Source: Thermoprotei archaeon
GTDB lineage: Archaea; Thermoproteota; Thermoprotei; Thermofilales; B20-G17
Length of the DNA stretch: 5,069 bases
Assembly (NCBI GenBank): GCA_003649515.1
Contig: QMSC01000109.1
Span: 1 to 5,069 of the forward strand
Direction: 5' to 3'
The notes under the pieces were generated by a model that saw nothing but the letters and a program-made list of their open reading frames with translations, made no database searches and had not been told where the DNA came from. A program made the position numbers and the translations under genes. Below, one piece after another: positions 1 through 5,069 of this stretch. Numbering within the stretch: the first letter of the stretch is position 1; every line of letters begins with the position of its first letter.

Positions 1-63
1 GGATTTGTGAAGATAGAAGAAAAGTCTGAGAGGGGAATAAAGGCTATATACACTCACGATTAA
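1..63 (+). CDS. C-terminal end of an unidentified protein (5' part outside window)
   Basis: Reading frame 1 is open from the first base and ends at TAA (61-63), giving 20 residues that finish in IKAIYTHD. The composition (codons AAG ATA GAA GAA, AGG GGA ATA AAG) matches the neighbouring genes. The gene-dense layout also favours a real coding end here rather than a chance open frame. The residues read as strand-turn-strand (GFVKIEEK, then SERG, then IKAIY), which could be the wing of a winged-helix domain, but 20 residues are too few to identify a family. Its stop overlaps by 3 nt the stop codon of the convergent Trm112-like gene. A run of six T on the same strand lies about 40 nt downstream. 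I cannot assign a function. Confidence 0.6.
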   Translation, partial: GFVKIEEKSERGIKAIYTHD

Positions 64-452
64 CCTTCCGACAAATTAAAGGGCTTTCCCTCGATTACTA
101 TTTTTTCAGGCAATCTTTCCCTATATTTGCGGAGAAACTCTATGTCATCCTTTTTCTGCCTGTACTCATCAGGCAATAGAATCGGTATTTCATCTCTCAC
201 GGGGTACCATCGTCCACATTCCGAACAGTAAATCGCGGCATAGCTGACTTCCTTTTTTATGCATTCATCGCAGGGAGGAGACTCCGACATTTCCTTTAAG
301 TGTTTACGCAAGAGACCGCAGTATAGCTCGCACACAGGTTTTTCTAAGGTCAGCTTCCTTTCAGGATATTCATTTTCTTCCAGGACGTACAGTTCGAGGG
401 GGAATTTCTTACAGTAAGGACAGGCCAAAAGATCCATCAATCTGTATTTCAT
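60..452 (-). CDS. trm112: Trm112-family zinc protein, methyltransferase activator subunit
   Basis: This is a 130-residue protein beginning MKYRLMDLLACPYC, the hallmark N-terminus of the Trm112/YcaR (UPF0434) family. Trm112 proteins are small zinc-binding partners that stabilise and activate SAM-dependent methyltransferases acting on tRNA and on translation factors (Trm9, Trm11 and Mtq2 types). Visible motifs, numbered from the ATG: C11-x2-C14 and C76-x2-C79 form the usual split zinc site, followed by the typical WYPVRDEIPILLPDE segment (about 82-96). Between them lies an insertion (about 25-70) with four more cysteines (C41, C45, C61, C64). The length is near that of eukaryotic Trm112 and about twice that of bacterial YcaR. 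A GTG codon directly before the ATG (453-455) would add one residue; ATG is chosen because it gives the usual family start. It is divergent from the 532-1077 gene. The family call is firm; which methyltransferase it serves is unknown. Confidence 0.88.
   Translation of the reverse strand: MKYRLMDLLACPYCKKFPLELYVLEENEYPERKLTLEKPVCELYCGLLRKHLKEMSESPPCDECIKKEVSYAAIYCSECGRWYPVRDEIPILLPDEYRQKKDDIEFLRKYRERLPEKIVIEGKPFNLSEG
101..106 (+). terminator. Possible T-run terminator for the left-edge gene
   Basis: A run of six T (CTATTTTTTC context) on the + strand lies 38 nt after the stop of the partial gene. Archaeal RNA polymerase commonly terminates at short U-rich tracts without needing a hairpin. It falls inside the antisense trm112 coding region, where it encodes the Glu-Lys-Ile codons, so it may be incidental. 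Confidence 0.3.
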
Positions 453-482
453 CACTACCGCCAGCTTTTAAACGGACCAATG

Positions 483-502
483 TTATTTAAAGATTTATTT
501 TA
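483..502. promoter_or_regulatory. Divergent promoter region with palindromic TATA element
   Basis: The 79-nt gap between trm112 and the 532 gene holds an AT-rich block. The core TTTAAA (486-491) is its own reverse complement and can be read as a TATA box both ways. On the minus strand it reads CTTTAAATA, centred about 33 nt before the trm112 start, giving an expected transcript start a few bases before the GTG/ATG. On the plus strand, TTATTTAAAG (483-492) or the following ATTTATTTTA (493-502) lies about 44 or 34 nt before the ATG at 532. A second TTTAAA-like motif at 466-472 is too close to trm112 to be its TATA box. Spacing rules are established for archaeal promoters; the assignment itself is inferred. 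Confidence 0.5.
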
Positions 503-520
503 CCATGTAATTCACTTAAT

Positions 521-528
521 CGTTAACG
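521..528. promoter_or_regulatory. 8-bp perfect palindrome before regulator start, possible operator
   Basis: CGTTAACG is a perfect palindrome ending 3 nt before the ATG at 532. It sits near the predicted transcript start, where a repressor would block transcription. The adjacent gene encodes a likely DNA-binding protein, so autoregulation is conceivable. An 8-bp palindrome can arise by chance in a window this size, so this is only a candidate. Confidence 0.2.
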
Positions 529-531
529 GTC

Positions 532-1077
532 ATGTATAAGGAGCAAATGAGAAGATTAAGAGAACTTTTGAAGAAGCCTTGGCTCCTTACGCTACTCTCA
601 GCCATCATAATGCTTAACGTAAATGCACTTAGGGATCTTAGGGACATTATACCAACTCGATCGAAAAGCATTAAGAAAATGTTAAGAGAGCTTGAACAGA
701 TGGGATACCTCCTCTTTGGCGATAGAGGAGATATACGCCTATCCGAGGCCTCAGACTTCGTTAAAAATGCCATAAAATCGTTCCTCATGAGGCATAACAA
801 GACCATCTTGAGTGTAGAATATGAGGGGAAGAGGAGCTGGATAATTTCATGGTTTAGGAAAAAGTACGTGAAAACAATCGTTGTAAGCGACGACGTCGTC
901 AGGAAGGTAATCGGTTCCATGAGAGAAAAAACTAGCGTTACGCTAAGTCAATTAGCCATGGACCTTAATGTTCCTAAGGAGCAGTTGCGTGCAACCCTCG
1001 AGATACTCAAAGTGCAGGGAATTATCAAGGTATTAAAGAAGAAGGACGTAAGACACTATTCTCTGCTAAAGTATTAA
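532..1077 (+). CDS. Predicted transcriptional regulator with two winged-helix domains
   Basis: This 181-residue protein is rich in Lys and Arg and has no membrane segment or signal peptide. Two helix-turn-helix-like stretches are visible. Residues about 18-71 run helix, helix, then a putative recognition helix (SIKKMLRELEQMGYLLFG) followed by a short wing (DRGDIRLSE). Residues about 134-181 (VTLSQLAMDLNVPKEQLRATLEIL, then GIIKVLKKKDVRHYSLLKY) have the classic winged-helix pattern of spaced leucines, recognition helix and basic hairpin. The linker (about 72-123) contains an aromatic, basic stretch (SWIISWFRKKY). An in-frame stop at 517-519 and no start codon between it and 532 support the ATG at 532. 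A second ATG at 547 is preceded by AAGGAG (538-543), though only 3 nt away. It probably binds DNA in the cytoplasm. Its target is unknown, with its own promoter or the surface-protein gene downstream as candidates. The fold call is by eye; I do not recognise a named family. Confidence 0.75.
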   Translation: MYKEQMRRLRELLKKPWLLTLLSAIIMLNVNALRDLRDIIPTRSKSIKKMLRELEQMGYLLFGDRGDIRLSEASDFVKNAIKSFLMRHNKTILSVEYEGKRSWIISWFRKKYVKTIVVSDDVVRKVIGSMREKTSVTLSQLAMDLNVPKEQLRATLEILKVQGIIKVLKKKDVRHYSLLKY

Positions 1078-1127
1078 GCTACTCGCTTATAGTGTTTAGA
1101 TATCCTCTCCCTAACATATTAGAATAA

Positions 1128-1149
1128 GGGTATTACTACGGTAATATTC
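1128..1149. repeat. Inverted repeat upstream of surface-protein promoter
   Basis: TATTAC (1131-1136) and GTAATA (1141-1146) are exact reverse complements around a 4-nt TACG centre. In RNA the stem could extend to 9 pairs by two G-U pairs and one G-C pair (1128-1149). It lies about 25 nt upstream of the TATA-like element of the 1209 gene and about 50 nt after the stop of the winged-helix gene. It could therefore be an operator or activator site, or a weak hairpin at the end of the regulator transcript. No U-tract follows, so a terminator role is less likely. Confidence 0.35.
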
Positions 1150-1170
1150 AATCCCCCAACCACATTTGCG

Positions 1171-1179
1171 TTTTAATAT
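1171..1179 (+). promoter_or_regulatory. TATA box for surface-protein gene
   Basis: TTTTAATAT is centred about 34 nt before the ATG at 1209. With the usual archaeal distance of about 26 nt from TATA centre to transcript start, transcription would begin near 1201, giving a nearly leaderless mRNA. The bases just before the ATG (GGTGTAAAA) contain no convincing Shine-Dalgarno sequence, which fits a short leader. Confidence 0.55.
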
Positions 1180-1208
1180 GCTCATACCTTGAATCTTTCG
1201 GTGTAAAA

Positions 1209-3185
1209 ATGGGAAAAAGCGCACATTATAAAAGCACTCTAGTAATGCTGTTAATGTTAGCCATTTTAATGGCAAACCCTCTGCTTACGGCGCGTACTGA
1301 AGTAAATGAGAACGTTCCCCTAAGAGTAGAATTTATTCTACAGACAAGCGATGTAAAGTCTCTAATAATGAAGCCCGGTGACGCAAAGGTGTTCACGGCG
1401 ATTCCCTCGCCCCCACAATACGTTTTGAATTGGATTCAAATAAAGTGTGAAAAGGGATTCCCAAAGGATCTGAGCATCGAGGGAGCGGATAAACTCATAG
1501 TAAAGGATGATGGACTCGTAGCTGCGCTATCATACAATGGGTCCATTAAGCTAGTCAATAAGGGCGATAAAAACATTGAGATAGACGTCATAATTGAGCA
1601 AGCCTTCTACCGTAGGGAGATCGTGTATGCGAAAGGGAATGAAGTAAAGGTCTTAGTGGAAAACCCTGTTGAGCCATTCACATTAACCGATCTTACAGTT
1701 AAGATTACTATTGAGAACTTCCTACCATATAAGATAGTTGACATAAAATCTCCTTCAGGAGACTCGTTGCTGGCGATTCAGCACAAGTATCCTCCAGAGG
1801 CTATAGGGGTAGATCCTCATCACATAGAACTCAGCTTCAAATATGGTCTTGAAGGCGGCGAGTACACAGTAGTTATATCAAAGGACGAGGGCGCGAAATT
1901 CCCCTCCTCGTTCTTAGTTCTGGAGAGCGAGCCCTTAAGCGATACAGTGGCTCCAGGACAGGTCAAAGAATACACGGTTGATGAGGCTGAAGTTGAGGGG
2001 GCAAAGCTCCTGGGATATATTGTCGCGATTTACTCTACAAAGCTGTATAGCCTAGAAGGGAGTAACGTCAAGGTGACAGGCGAGCTAGTTGACTACGTGC
2101 TTCACGAGACGTATAGCTTCCAGACAAAGACCCCCTCCTACCTCGTTCCACCTCTCCGCTTCCGTTTCTGGATGAAAGCGTATGTGGTCTTCGGCAATGT
2201 GTTCACGGTGGTTAACTCGGAAGATAGTAGCGTAAACGTGCTTTACATGCCAGTATACATAAAGGAGGTGGGTATCTGGAAGGCTAGTGGCATCATAGTA
2301 GAAATAGATGATGCTACCATTAATGCATTCAAATACGCCTTCCTAGTTGTGCAGCTACCTCCCTACTGTAGAGTAAAGAAAGTAATAACGCCTCAAGGTG
2401 CAACTTTAAGCGACTACGTTGATAGCACCCTTGTCTGGCAGGCCCGAGCTGAGAGATCAGTAAGCGTGTTGAGAGATCAGCTCTACATTCAGGTAAAGAA
2501 TGACTTCATAGGCGAGCCAGGAACTTATAAGATAGAAGTTGAATGGAATGTGATCAAGGTAACAGCCCTTGATGGGGTAGGTAGACCTTTAGCTGAAGCA
2601 AAGGTGATAGTAACGGGAGGAGGAGTCTCCTGGGAAGCTGAAACCAACGACAATGGATACGCCGAGATAACACCGTATGTTCCTGGAATATTCAAAATAT
2701 GCGTAATATTCAAGGATACAGTGGTCTATGAAGGGACATTCATATACTTCGATGAAACTCCTCTCGTACTTAAGTGCAAAGTCTACGATCTAACAGTCAG
2801 AGTAAAGACAGTACTTGGCAAACCCGTAAGCAACGCGACAGTAACCCTTACAAGGAGCTCGGTTGATAAGCTAATAGGCTATGGCTTCACCGACAAGGAT
2901 GGCGTAGCAACGCTCATACAAATACCGGTAGGCAACTATACTGTAAAGGTGGAATACAAGCGAGTATCAACAGTGGAAAATGTCATAATAACAAATTCCT
3001 CAAAGACAATAGACATAACGCTTGACATACTATTTGAAATACCCTTCATAGGCATTCCAGTCAGGGTTGAGGAGGCGACATTCGTAGGGATATCCCTGGT
3101 AAGCCTAGCCGTAGCAATGAGAGTTATTCGTAGCAGAAGGAGAGCAGACGAATTGAGCGAGGAAGTTTTAGACGAGATACCCTAA
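1209..3185 (+). CDS. Secreted, C-terminally anchored beta-rich surface protein with carboxypeptidase-regulatory-like repeats
   Basis: This 658-residue protein has an N-terminal signal peptide (basic start, hydrophobic core at residues 11-26 rich in Leu and Met, likely cleavage near residue 28). A single transmembrane helix lies near the C-terminus (about 623-640). It is followed by a basic stop-transfer patch (RSRRRADE) and an acidic cytoplasmic tail, giving a type I topology with the bulk outside. Residues about 449-520 and 526-605 are two consecutive modules with the pattern VxxxxGxPLxxAxVxV, T(D/N)xxGxAxI, PGxxxxxV. This is typical of carboxypeptidase-regulatory-like (transthyretin-like) beta domains found in archaeal surface proteins. 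Residues about 50-448 form two similar beta-rich halves that I cannot match to a family. N-glycosylation sequons occur at N110, N542, N576 and N596, fitting a surface protein. No catalytic motif is visible. It may be an envelope structural or binding protein; its role is unknown. It is followed by an M48 membrane protease gene. Confidence 0.8.
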   Translation: MGKSAHYKSTLVMLLMLAILMANPLLTARTEVNENVPLRVEFILQTSDVKSLIMKPGDAKVFTAIPSPPQYVLNWIQIKCEKGFPKDLSIEGADKLIVKDDGLVAALSYNGSIKLVNKGDKNIEIDVIIEQAFYRREIVYAKGNEVKVLVENPVEPFTLTDLTVKITIENFLPYKIVDIKSPSGDSLLAIQHKYPPEAIGVDPHHIELSFKYGLEGGEYTVVISKDEGAKFPSSFLVLESEPLSDTVAPGQVKEYTVDEAEVEGAKLLGYIVAIYSTKLYSLEGSNVKVTGELVDYVLHETYSFQTKTPSYLVPPLRFRFWMKAYVVFGNVFTVVNSEDSSVNVLYMPVYIKEVGIWKASGIIVEIDDATINAFKYAFLVVQLPPYCRVKKVITPQGATLSDYVDSTLVWQARAERSVSVLRDQLYIQVKNDFIGEPGTYKIEVEWNVIKVTALDGVGRPLAEAKVIVTGGGVSWEAETNDNGYAEITPYVPGIFKICVIFKDTVVYEGTFIYFDETPLVLKCKVYDLTVRVKTVLGKPVSNATVTLTRSSVDKLIGYGFTDKDGVATLIQIPVGNYTVKVEYKRVSTVENVIITNSSKTIDITLDILFEIPFIGIPVRVEEATFVGISLVSLAVAMRVIRSRRRADELSEEVLDEIP

Positions 3186-3218
3186 AGTGTTCCTGGACTA
3201 GGACCTTACTTTACCTTC

Positions 3219-3224
3219 TTTTTT
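3219..3224 (+). terminator. T-run terminator after surface-protein gene
   Basis: A pyrimidine-rich stretch with six consecutive T (CTTCTTTTTTAG context) begins 33 nt after the TAA at 3183-3185. A second T-rich patch follows at 3238-3241. This is the usual form of an archaeal intrinsic terminator. It also lies just before the separate promoter of the protease gene, which supports the two genes being separate transcription units. Confidence 0.5.
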
Positions 3225-3256
3225 AGTAAATTTCCACTTTTCGTCAAAATAATAGT

Positions 3257-3266
3257 CTTTATATAA
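3257..3266 (+). promoter_or_regulatory. TATA box for M48 protease gene
   Basis: CTTTATATAA is a strong archaeal TATA-like element centred near 3262. The predicted transcript start is near 3288, giving a leader of about 13 nt before the ATG at 3301. It is the best TATA match in the window. Confidence 0.6.
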
Positions 3267-3287
3267 TATTCTTGAGAGAGATTTACT

Positions 3288-3292
3288 AAGGA
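3288..3292 (+). promoter_or_regulatory. Shine-Dalgarno site for M48 protease gene
   Basis: AAGGA lies 8 nt before the ATG at 3301. The spacing supports that start codon. Given the predicted transcript start near 3288, the site would sit at the very 5' end of the mRNA. Confidence 0.45.
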
Positions 3293-3300
3293 ACAACGCT

Positions 3301-4749
3301 ATGGCTCCAGCCTTCTACGAAAGGAGAATAGAATACATAGAACTGAGCGGGGAAAAGGCTTACGAATATTTAAACTTCGTAGTAAAAGCTCTTCACAACG
3401 TTTATTCCGATAGGATCAAGTTCGTTCTGAAGTCAACCTATGAAGATAAACCCGCTGCATCGATCACGATCAGCACTAAAAGCGGGGACATAGACGTTCT
3501 CCTAGTAGCTGATAGGAACCCCTGGTACAGGATACTGACCCTGAAAGGGGAAAGGCTATTCGAGAGAGTTAATCTCATAGCACAAATAATAGAGGGAGCG
3601 ACCCTCCTCTTTTCAGAAACTGAAGGAAAGGGAATAGTATATTTTGCGTTCGTGCCCAGGATGCGCATAGTTCCACCGAAGTATGAAAGCCTAACGTACA
3701 AGCTATTCGGAAAGCTTCTTTTCGGAAATCTGGTGTTTGCCCTCGCCCTCTCACTAGTAATATTTTACATCTTCTGGACAATTTTCAAGAGCTGGGCTCC
3801 TGTAGCGTTAATTCTATCCCAGATCCCGCTTCTTATAATAGCTTATAAAATAATTGAATTCTCGCTTGGAGATTGGGTTCTGGATCCTACAAATCGTCAC
3901 GTGTATCTAGTAGGCATAAAACTTCCTCTAGAGGAGTACAGTACTTTGCTTACGAGATTCTTTTACCCCCATAGGTTTGAGTTTAAACGCAGAATATATG
4001 AGGAAACAATTAGGGTAGGCCGCGAACCGACAAAGGATTATGTCAAATCTTTACTTGAGGAATATGGCTTTAGCGTGGACTACGACAGTATCGTAGTAAA
4101 GAGAGTGGACCTATACTCCATAGTGGAGAGAGTTTTCAGAAAGTTCGGAATACCTATTCCGAGAGTTATAGTATCTAACATCGTTATACCCAATGCGGCT
4201 GCAACTGGAGTACTTCGTGGACTCTCAGGACTTTTAGTAACCACAGGACTTCTTACGCGTCTTGACGAAGAAGAAGTAGAAGCCGTGATAGCTCACGAAG
4301 CTAGCCATGTAAAACACAGAGACCCCTTTCTACTCTTCATACTGATATCCGCAGAATATCTAACTAGAGTAAGTATAGCTCTAACATTTTGGCACATCTT
4401 CGTCTCTATACCATTCCTCGAGTTCCTATACCTGCTTTTCTCGCTGACCCTGCTCTTCTTCGCGGCCAAATTCATAGAAGCCCGTGCCGATATAGAAGCC
4501 GCCCTGCTAACCGGTAAGCCCTCCAAGCTCGCTAATGCCCTTAAAAAGATAGGGACACGTAGACTGTTGAGAGAAAGGGGGCTTAATGCACGCCTATCCG
4601 CCTGGCTCTTATGGGATAACCATCCACCAATAACGTTCCGCATAGAAACCTTAGAGAAGATGAAAGCACCTCCTGTAGAAAACCCCTGGAAACTCGCCAT
4701 AAAAGGTTGTTTAAAAGACTTTTTGAACTGTCTCCTGAAGGCCGCTTAG
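3301..4749 (+). CDS. M48-family (HtpX/Ste24-like) membrane zinc metalloprotease
   Basis: This is a 482-residue integral membrane protease. The zinc site is clear: HEASH at 332-336 within AVIAHEASHVKHRD, and the third-ligand helix EARAD at 393-397 (Glu393 predicted as ligand). PNAAATG at 297-303 and TTGLL upstream are typical of HtpX-type M48 proteases, as is the C-terminal HPP motif (441-443, DNHPPITFRIETLE). Predicted membrane helices lie at about 143-162 and 166-186, with a second hydrophobic pair between HEASH and EARAD (about 341-390). Family members degrade misfolded or regulatory membrane proteins at the cytoplasmic membrane. Unlike bacterial HtpX (under 300 residues, starting with membrane helices), this protein has a soluble N-terminal region of about 135 residues and a further soluble segment (about 190-290) before the catalytic core. 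Active-site residues are intact, so it is probably functional. Its substrate is unknown; the surface protein encoded just upstream is one untested possibility. The start is supported by the TATA box and AAGGA. Confidence 0.9.
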   Translation: MAPAFYERRIEYIELSGEKAYEYLNFVVKALHNVYSDRIKFVLKSTYEDKPAASITISTKSGDIDVLLVADRNPWYRILTLKGERLFERVNLIAQIIEGATLLFSETEGKGIVYFAFVPRMRIVPPKYESLTYKLFGKLLFGNLVFALALSLVIFYIFWTIFKSWAPVALILSQIPLLIIAYKIIEFSLGDWVLDPTNRHVYLVGIKLPLEEYSTLLTRFFYPHRFEFKRRIYEETIRVGREPTKDYVKSLLEEYGFSVDYDSIVVKRVDLYSIVERVFRKFGIPIPRVIVSNIVIPNAAATGVLRGLSGLLVTTGLLTRLDEEEVEAVIAHEASHVKHRDPFLLFILISAEYLTRVSIALTFWHIFVSIPFLEFLYLLFSLTLLFFAAKFIEARADIEAALLTGKPSKLANALKKIGTRRLLRERGLNARLSAWLLWDNHPPITFRIETLEKMKAPPVENPWKLAIKGCLKDFLNCLLKAA

Positions 4750-4757
4750 TGCAAGAG

Positions 4758-5069
4758 CTATATTTTAATTATTTCAAGTCCGAGCTCGTCGAGAAGAGGA
4801 AGGAGCCATTTCTTATGCCTCTTCTTCAAACCCTTTCTATCAACCAACGCTACTGTAACCTCCTCGAAAGTTCTTTCAATGGCCATGAGAATTTCCTCTT
4901 TAGAAATATCATCAAAAACGTATTCGGGAGCTATATGTCCAACCGCGATGTCTAAGAACTCTTCTAGGATTACTCTATTAACTCCGGGAGCGTAGTGAGG
5001 ACCTCCAAGAGCTACAGCAGCTTTTCTCACTTCCAAGCTTTTAAGCGAACTCAAAACGGCTTCAGCTAC
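4758..5069 (-). CDS. dtdA: D-aminoacyl-tRNA deacylase, archaeal DtdA/DTD2 type (C-terminal part, N-terminus beyond window)
   Basis: The frame is open from the right edge and ends at TAG (4758-4760), giving 104 residues without a stop; a TTG at 5052-5054 is an internal Leu, not a start. DtdA hydrolyses D-amino acids mis-attached to tRNA, preventing their use in translation, and acts in the cytoplasm with zinc in studied members. The visible signature is ALGGPHYAPGVNRVILE followed by AVGHIAPEYVFDD. This matches the GG-x-HYAP and GHI-x-(P/K)-(K/E)Y blocks characteristic of the archaeal/plant DTD2 family and absent from bacterial DTD1. The protein ends in a basic-then-hydrophobic tail (RKGLKKRHKKWLLPLLDELG). 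Family members are usually about 250-280 residues, so more than half lies outside the window. It is convergent with the M48 protease gene, with 8 nt between stop codons. Confidence 0.85.
   Translation of the reverse strand, partial: VAEAVLSSLKSLEVRKAAVALGGPHYAPGVNRVILEEFLDIAVGHIAPEYVFDDISKEEILMAIERTFEEVTVALVDRKGLKKRHKKWLLPLLDELGLEIIKI
4760..4775 (+). terminator. Possible T-rich terminator after M48 protease gene
   Basis: An AT-rich, T-biased stretch (ATATTTTAATTATTTC) starts about 11 nt after the protease stop codon. It overlaps the end of the convergent dtdA gene, where it encodes the last Ile/Lys codons. Transcripts of the two convergent genes would therefore overlap at their 3' ends. It is weak as a terminator, because the longest T run is four. 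Confidence 0.25.

Noticed and set aside
516..920. Minus-strand open frame of 134 codons opposite the winged-helix gene
   Set aside because: It lies wholly over a better-supported + strand gene. Its composition (many Ser, Leu and Arg from reversed codons) has no domain logic, and it would occupy the divergent promoter region.
2525..2713. Short minus-strand frame inside the surface-protein gene, and similar ones at 3438-3701 and 3575-3781
   Set aside because: They are shadows of well-supported genes, with no recognisable motif, promoter or ribosome binding site.
3191..3203. TCCT-GGACT-AGGA hairpin after the surface-protein stop
   Set aside because: The stem is only four base pairs and is too weak to support a structure claim. 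The T-run downstream is the more convincing terminator signal.
4293..4700. Minus-strand open frame of 135 codons opposite the M48 catalytic region
   Set aside because: It is antisense to the HEASH and EARAD coding sequence, which is clearly the real gene. The translation is low-information and rich in Ser and Arg.
4907..4925. TTGATGATA on the minus strand, resembling a C box of a C/D guide RNA
   Set aside because: It lies within dtdA coding (Phe-Asp-Asp-Ile), and no matching D box, internal C'/D' boxes or terminal stem are found at suitable spacing.
4707..4955. Plus-strand open frame of 82 codons spanning the end of the protease gene and the dtdA tail
   Set aside because: It overlaps both real genes in other frames. 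Its start lies inside the protease, and the dtdA signature on the opposite strand explains the region.

Overview
The window looks like chromosomal DNA from a thermophilic archaeon, most likely a crenarchaeote (Thermoproteota). The evidence is as follows. Arg codons are mostly AGA/AGG and Ile is often ATA. Promoters are AT-rich TATA-type elements placed about 30-40 nt before start codons, giving very short leaders. The window also holds a Trm112-like protein, an archaeal-type D-aminoacyl-tRNA deacylase (DtdA/DTD2) and an archaeal M48 membrane protease. The exact genus cannot be read from the sequence. The region is compact, with no stretch over 300 bases lacking a gene, and I see no tRNA, rRNA, CRISPR array or insertion sequence.

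Layout. The left edge (1-63, +) is the last 20 codons of an unidentified gene whose stop codon overlaps the stop of a convergent Trm112-family zinc protein (60-452, -). A short divergent promoter region (about 456-531) separates Trm112 from a small basic protein with two predicted winged-helix domains (532-1077, +), probably a DNA-binding regulator. A 131-nt gap with an inverted repeat and a TATA box leads to a large secreted, C-terminally anchored beta-rich surface protein (1209-3185, +). Its promoter-proximal neighbour downstream is a polytopic M48 (HtpX-like) zinc metalloprotease (3301-4749, +) with its own TATA box and Shine-Dalgarno site. The right edge (4758-5069, -) is the C-terminal part of dtdA, convergent with the protease gene.

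How they may fit together. The outer genes (Trm112, DtdA) are translation-quality or RNA/protein-modification housekeeping functions. The middle three (+ strand: two-wHTH protein, surface protein, membrane protease) could form a small envelope-related neighbourhood in which a regulator controls an extracellular protein and a membrane protease. Each appears to have its own promoter, so this is inference from adjacency only. The least explained parts are the duplicated N-terminal region of the surface protein, the soluble N-terminal domain of the M48 protease, and the extra cysteines in the Trm112 insertion.
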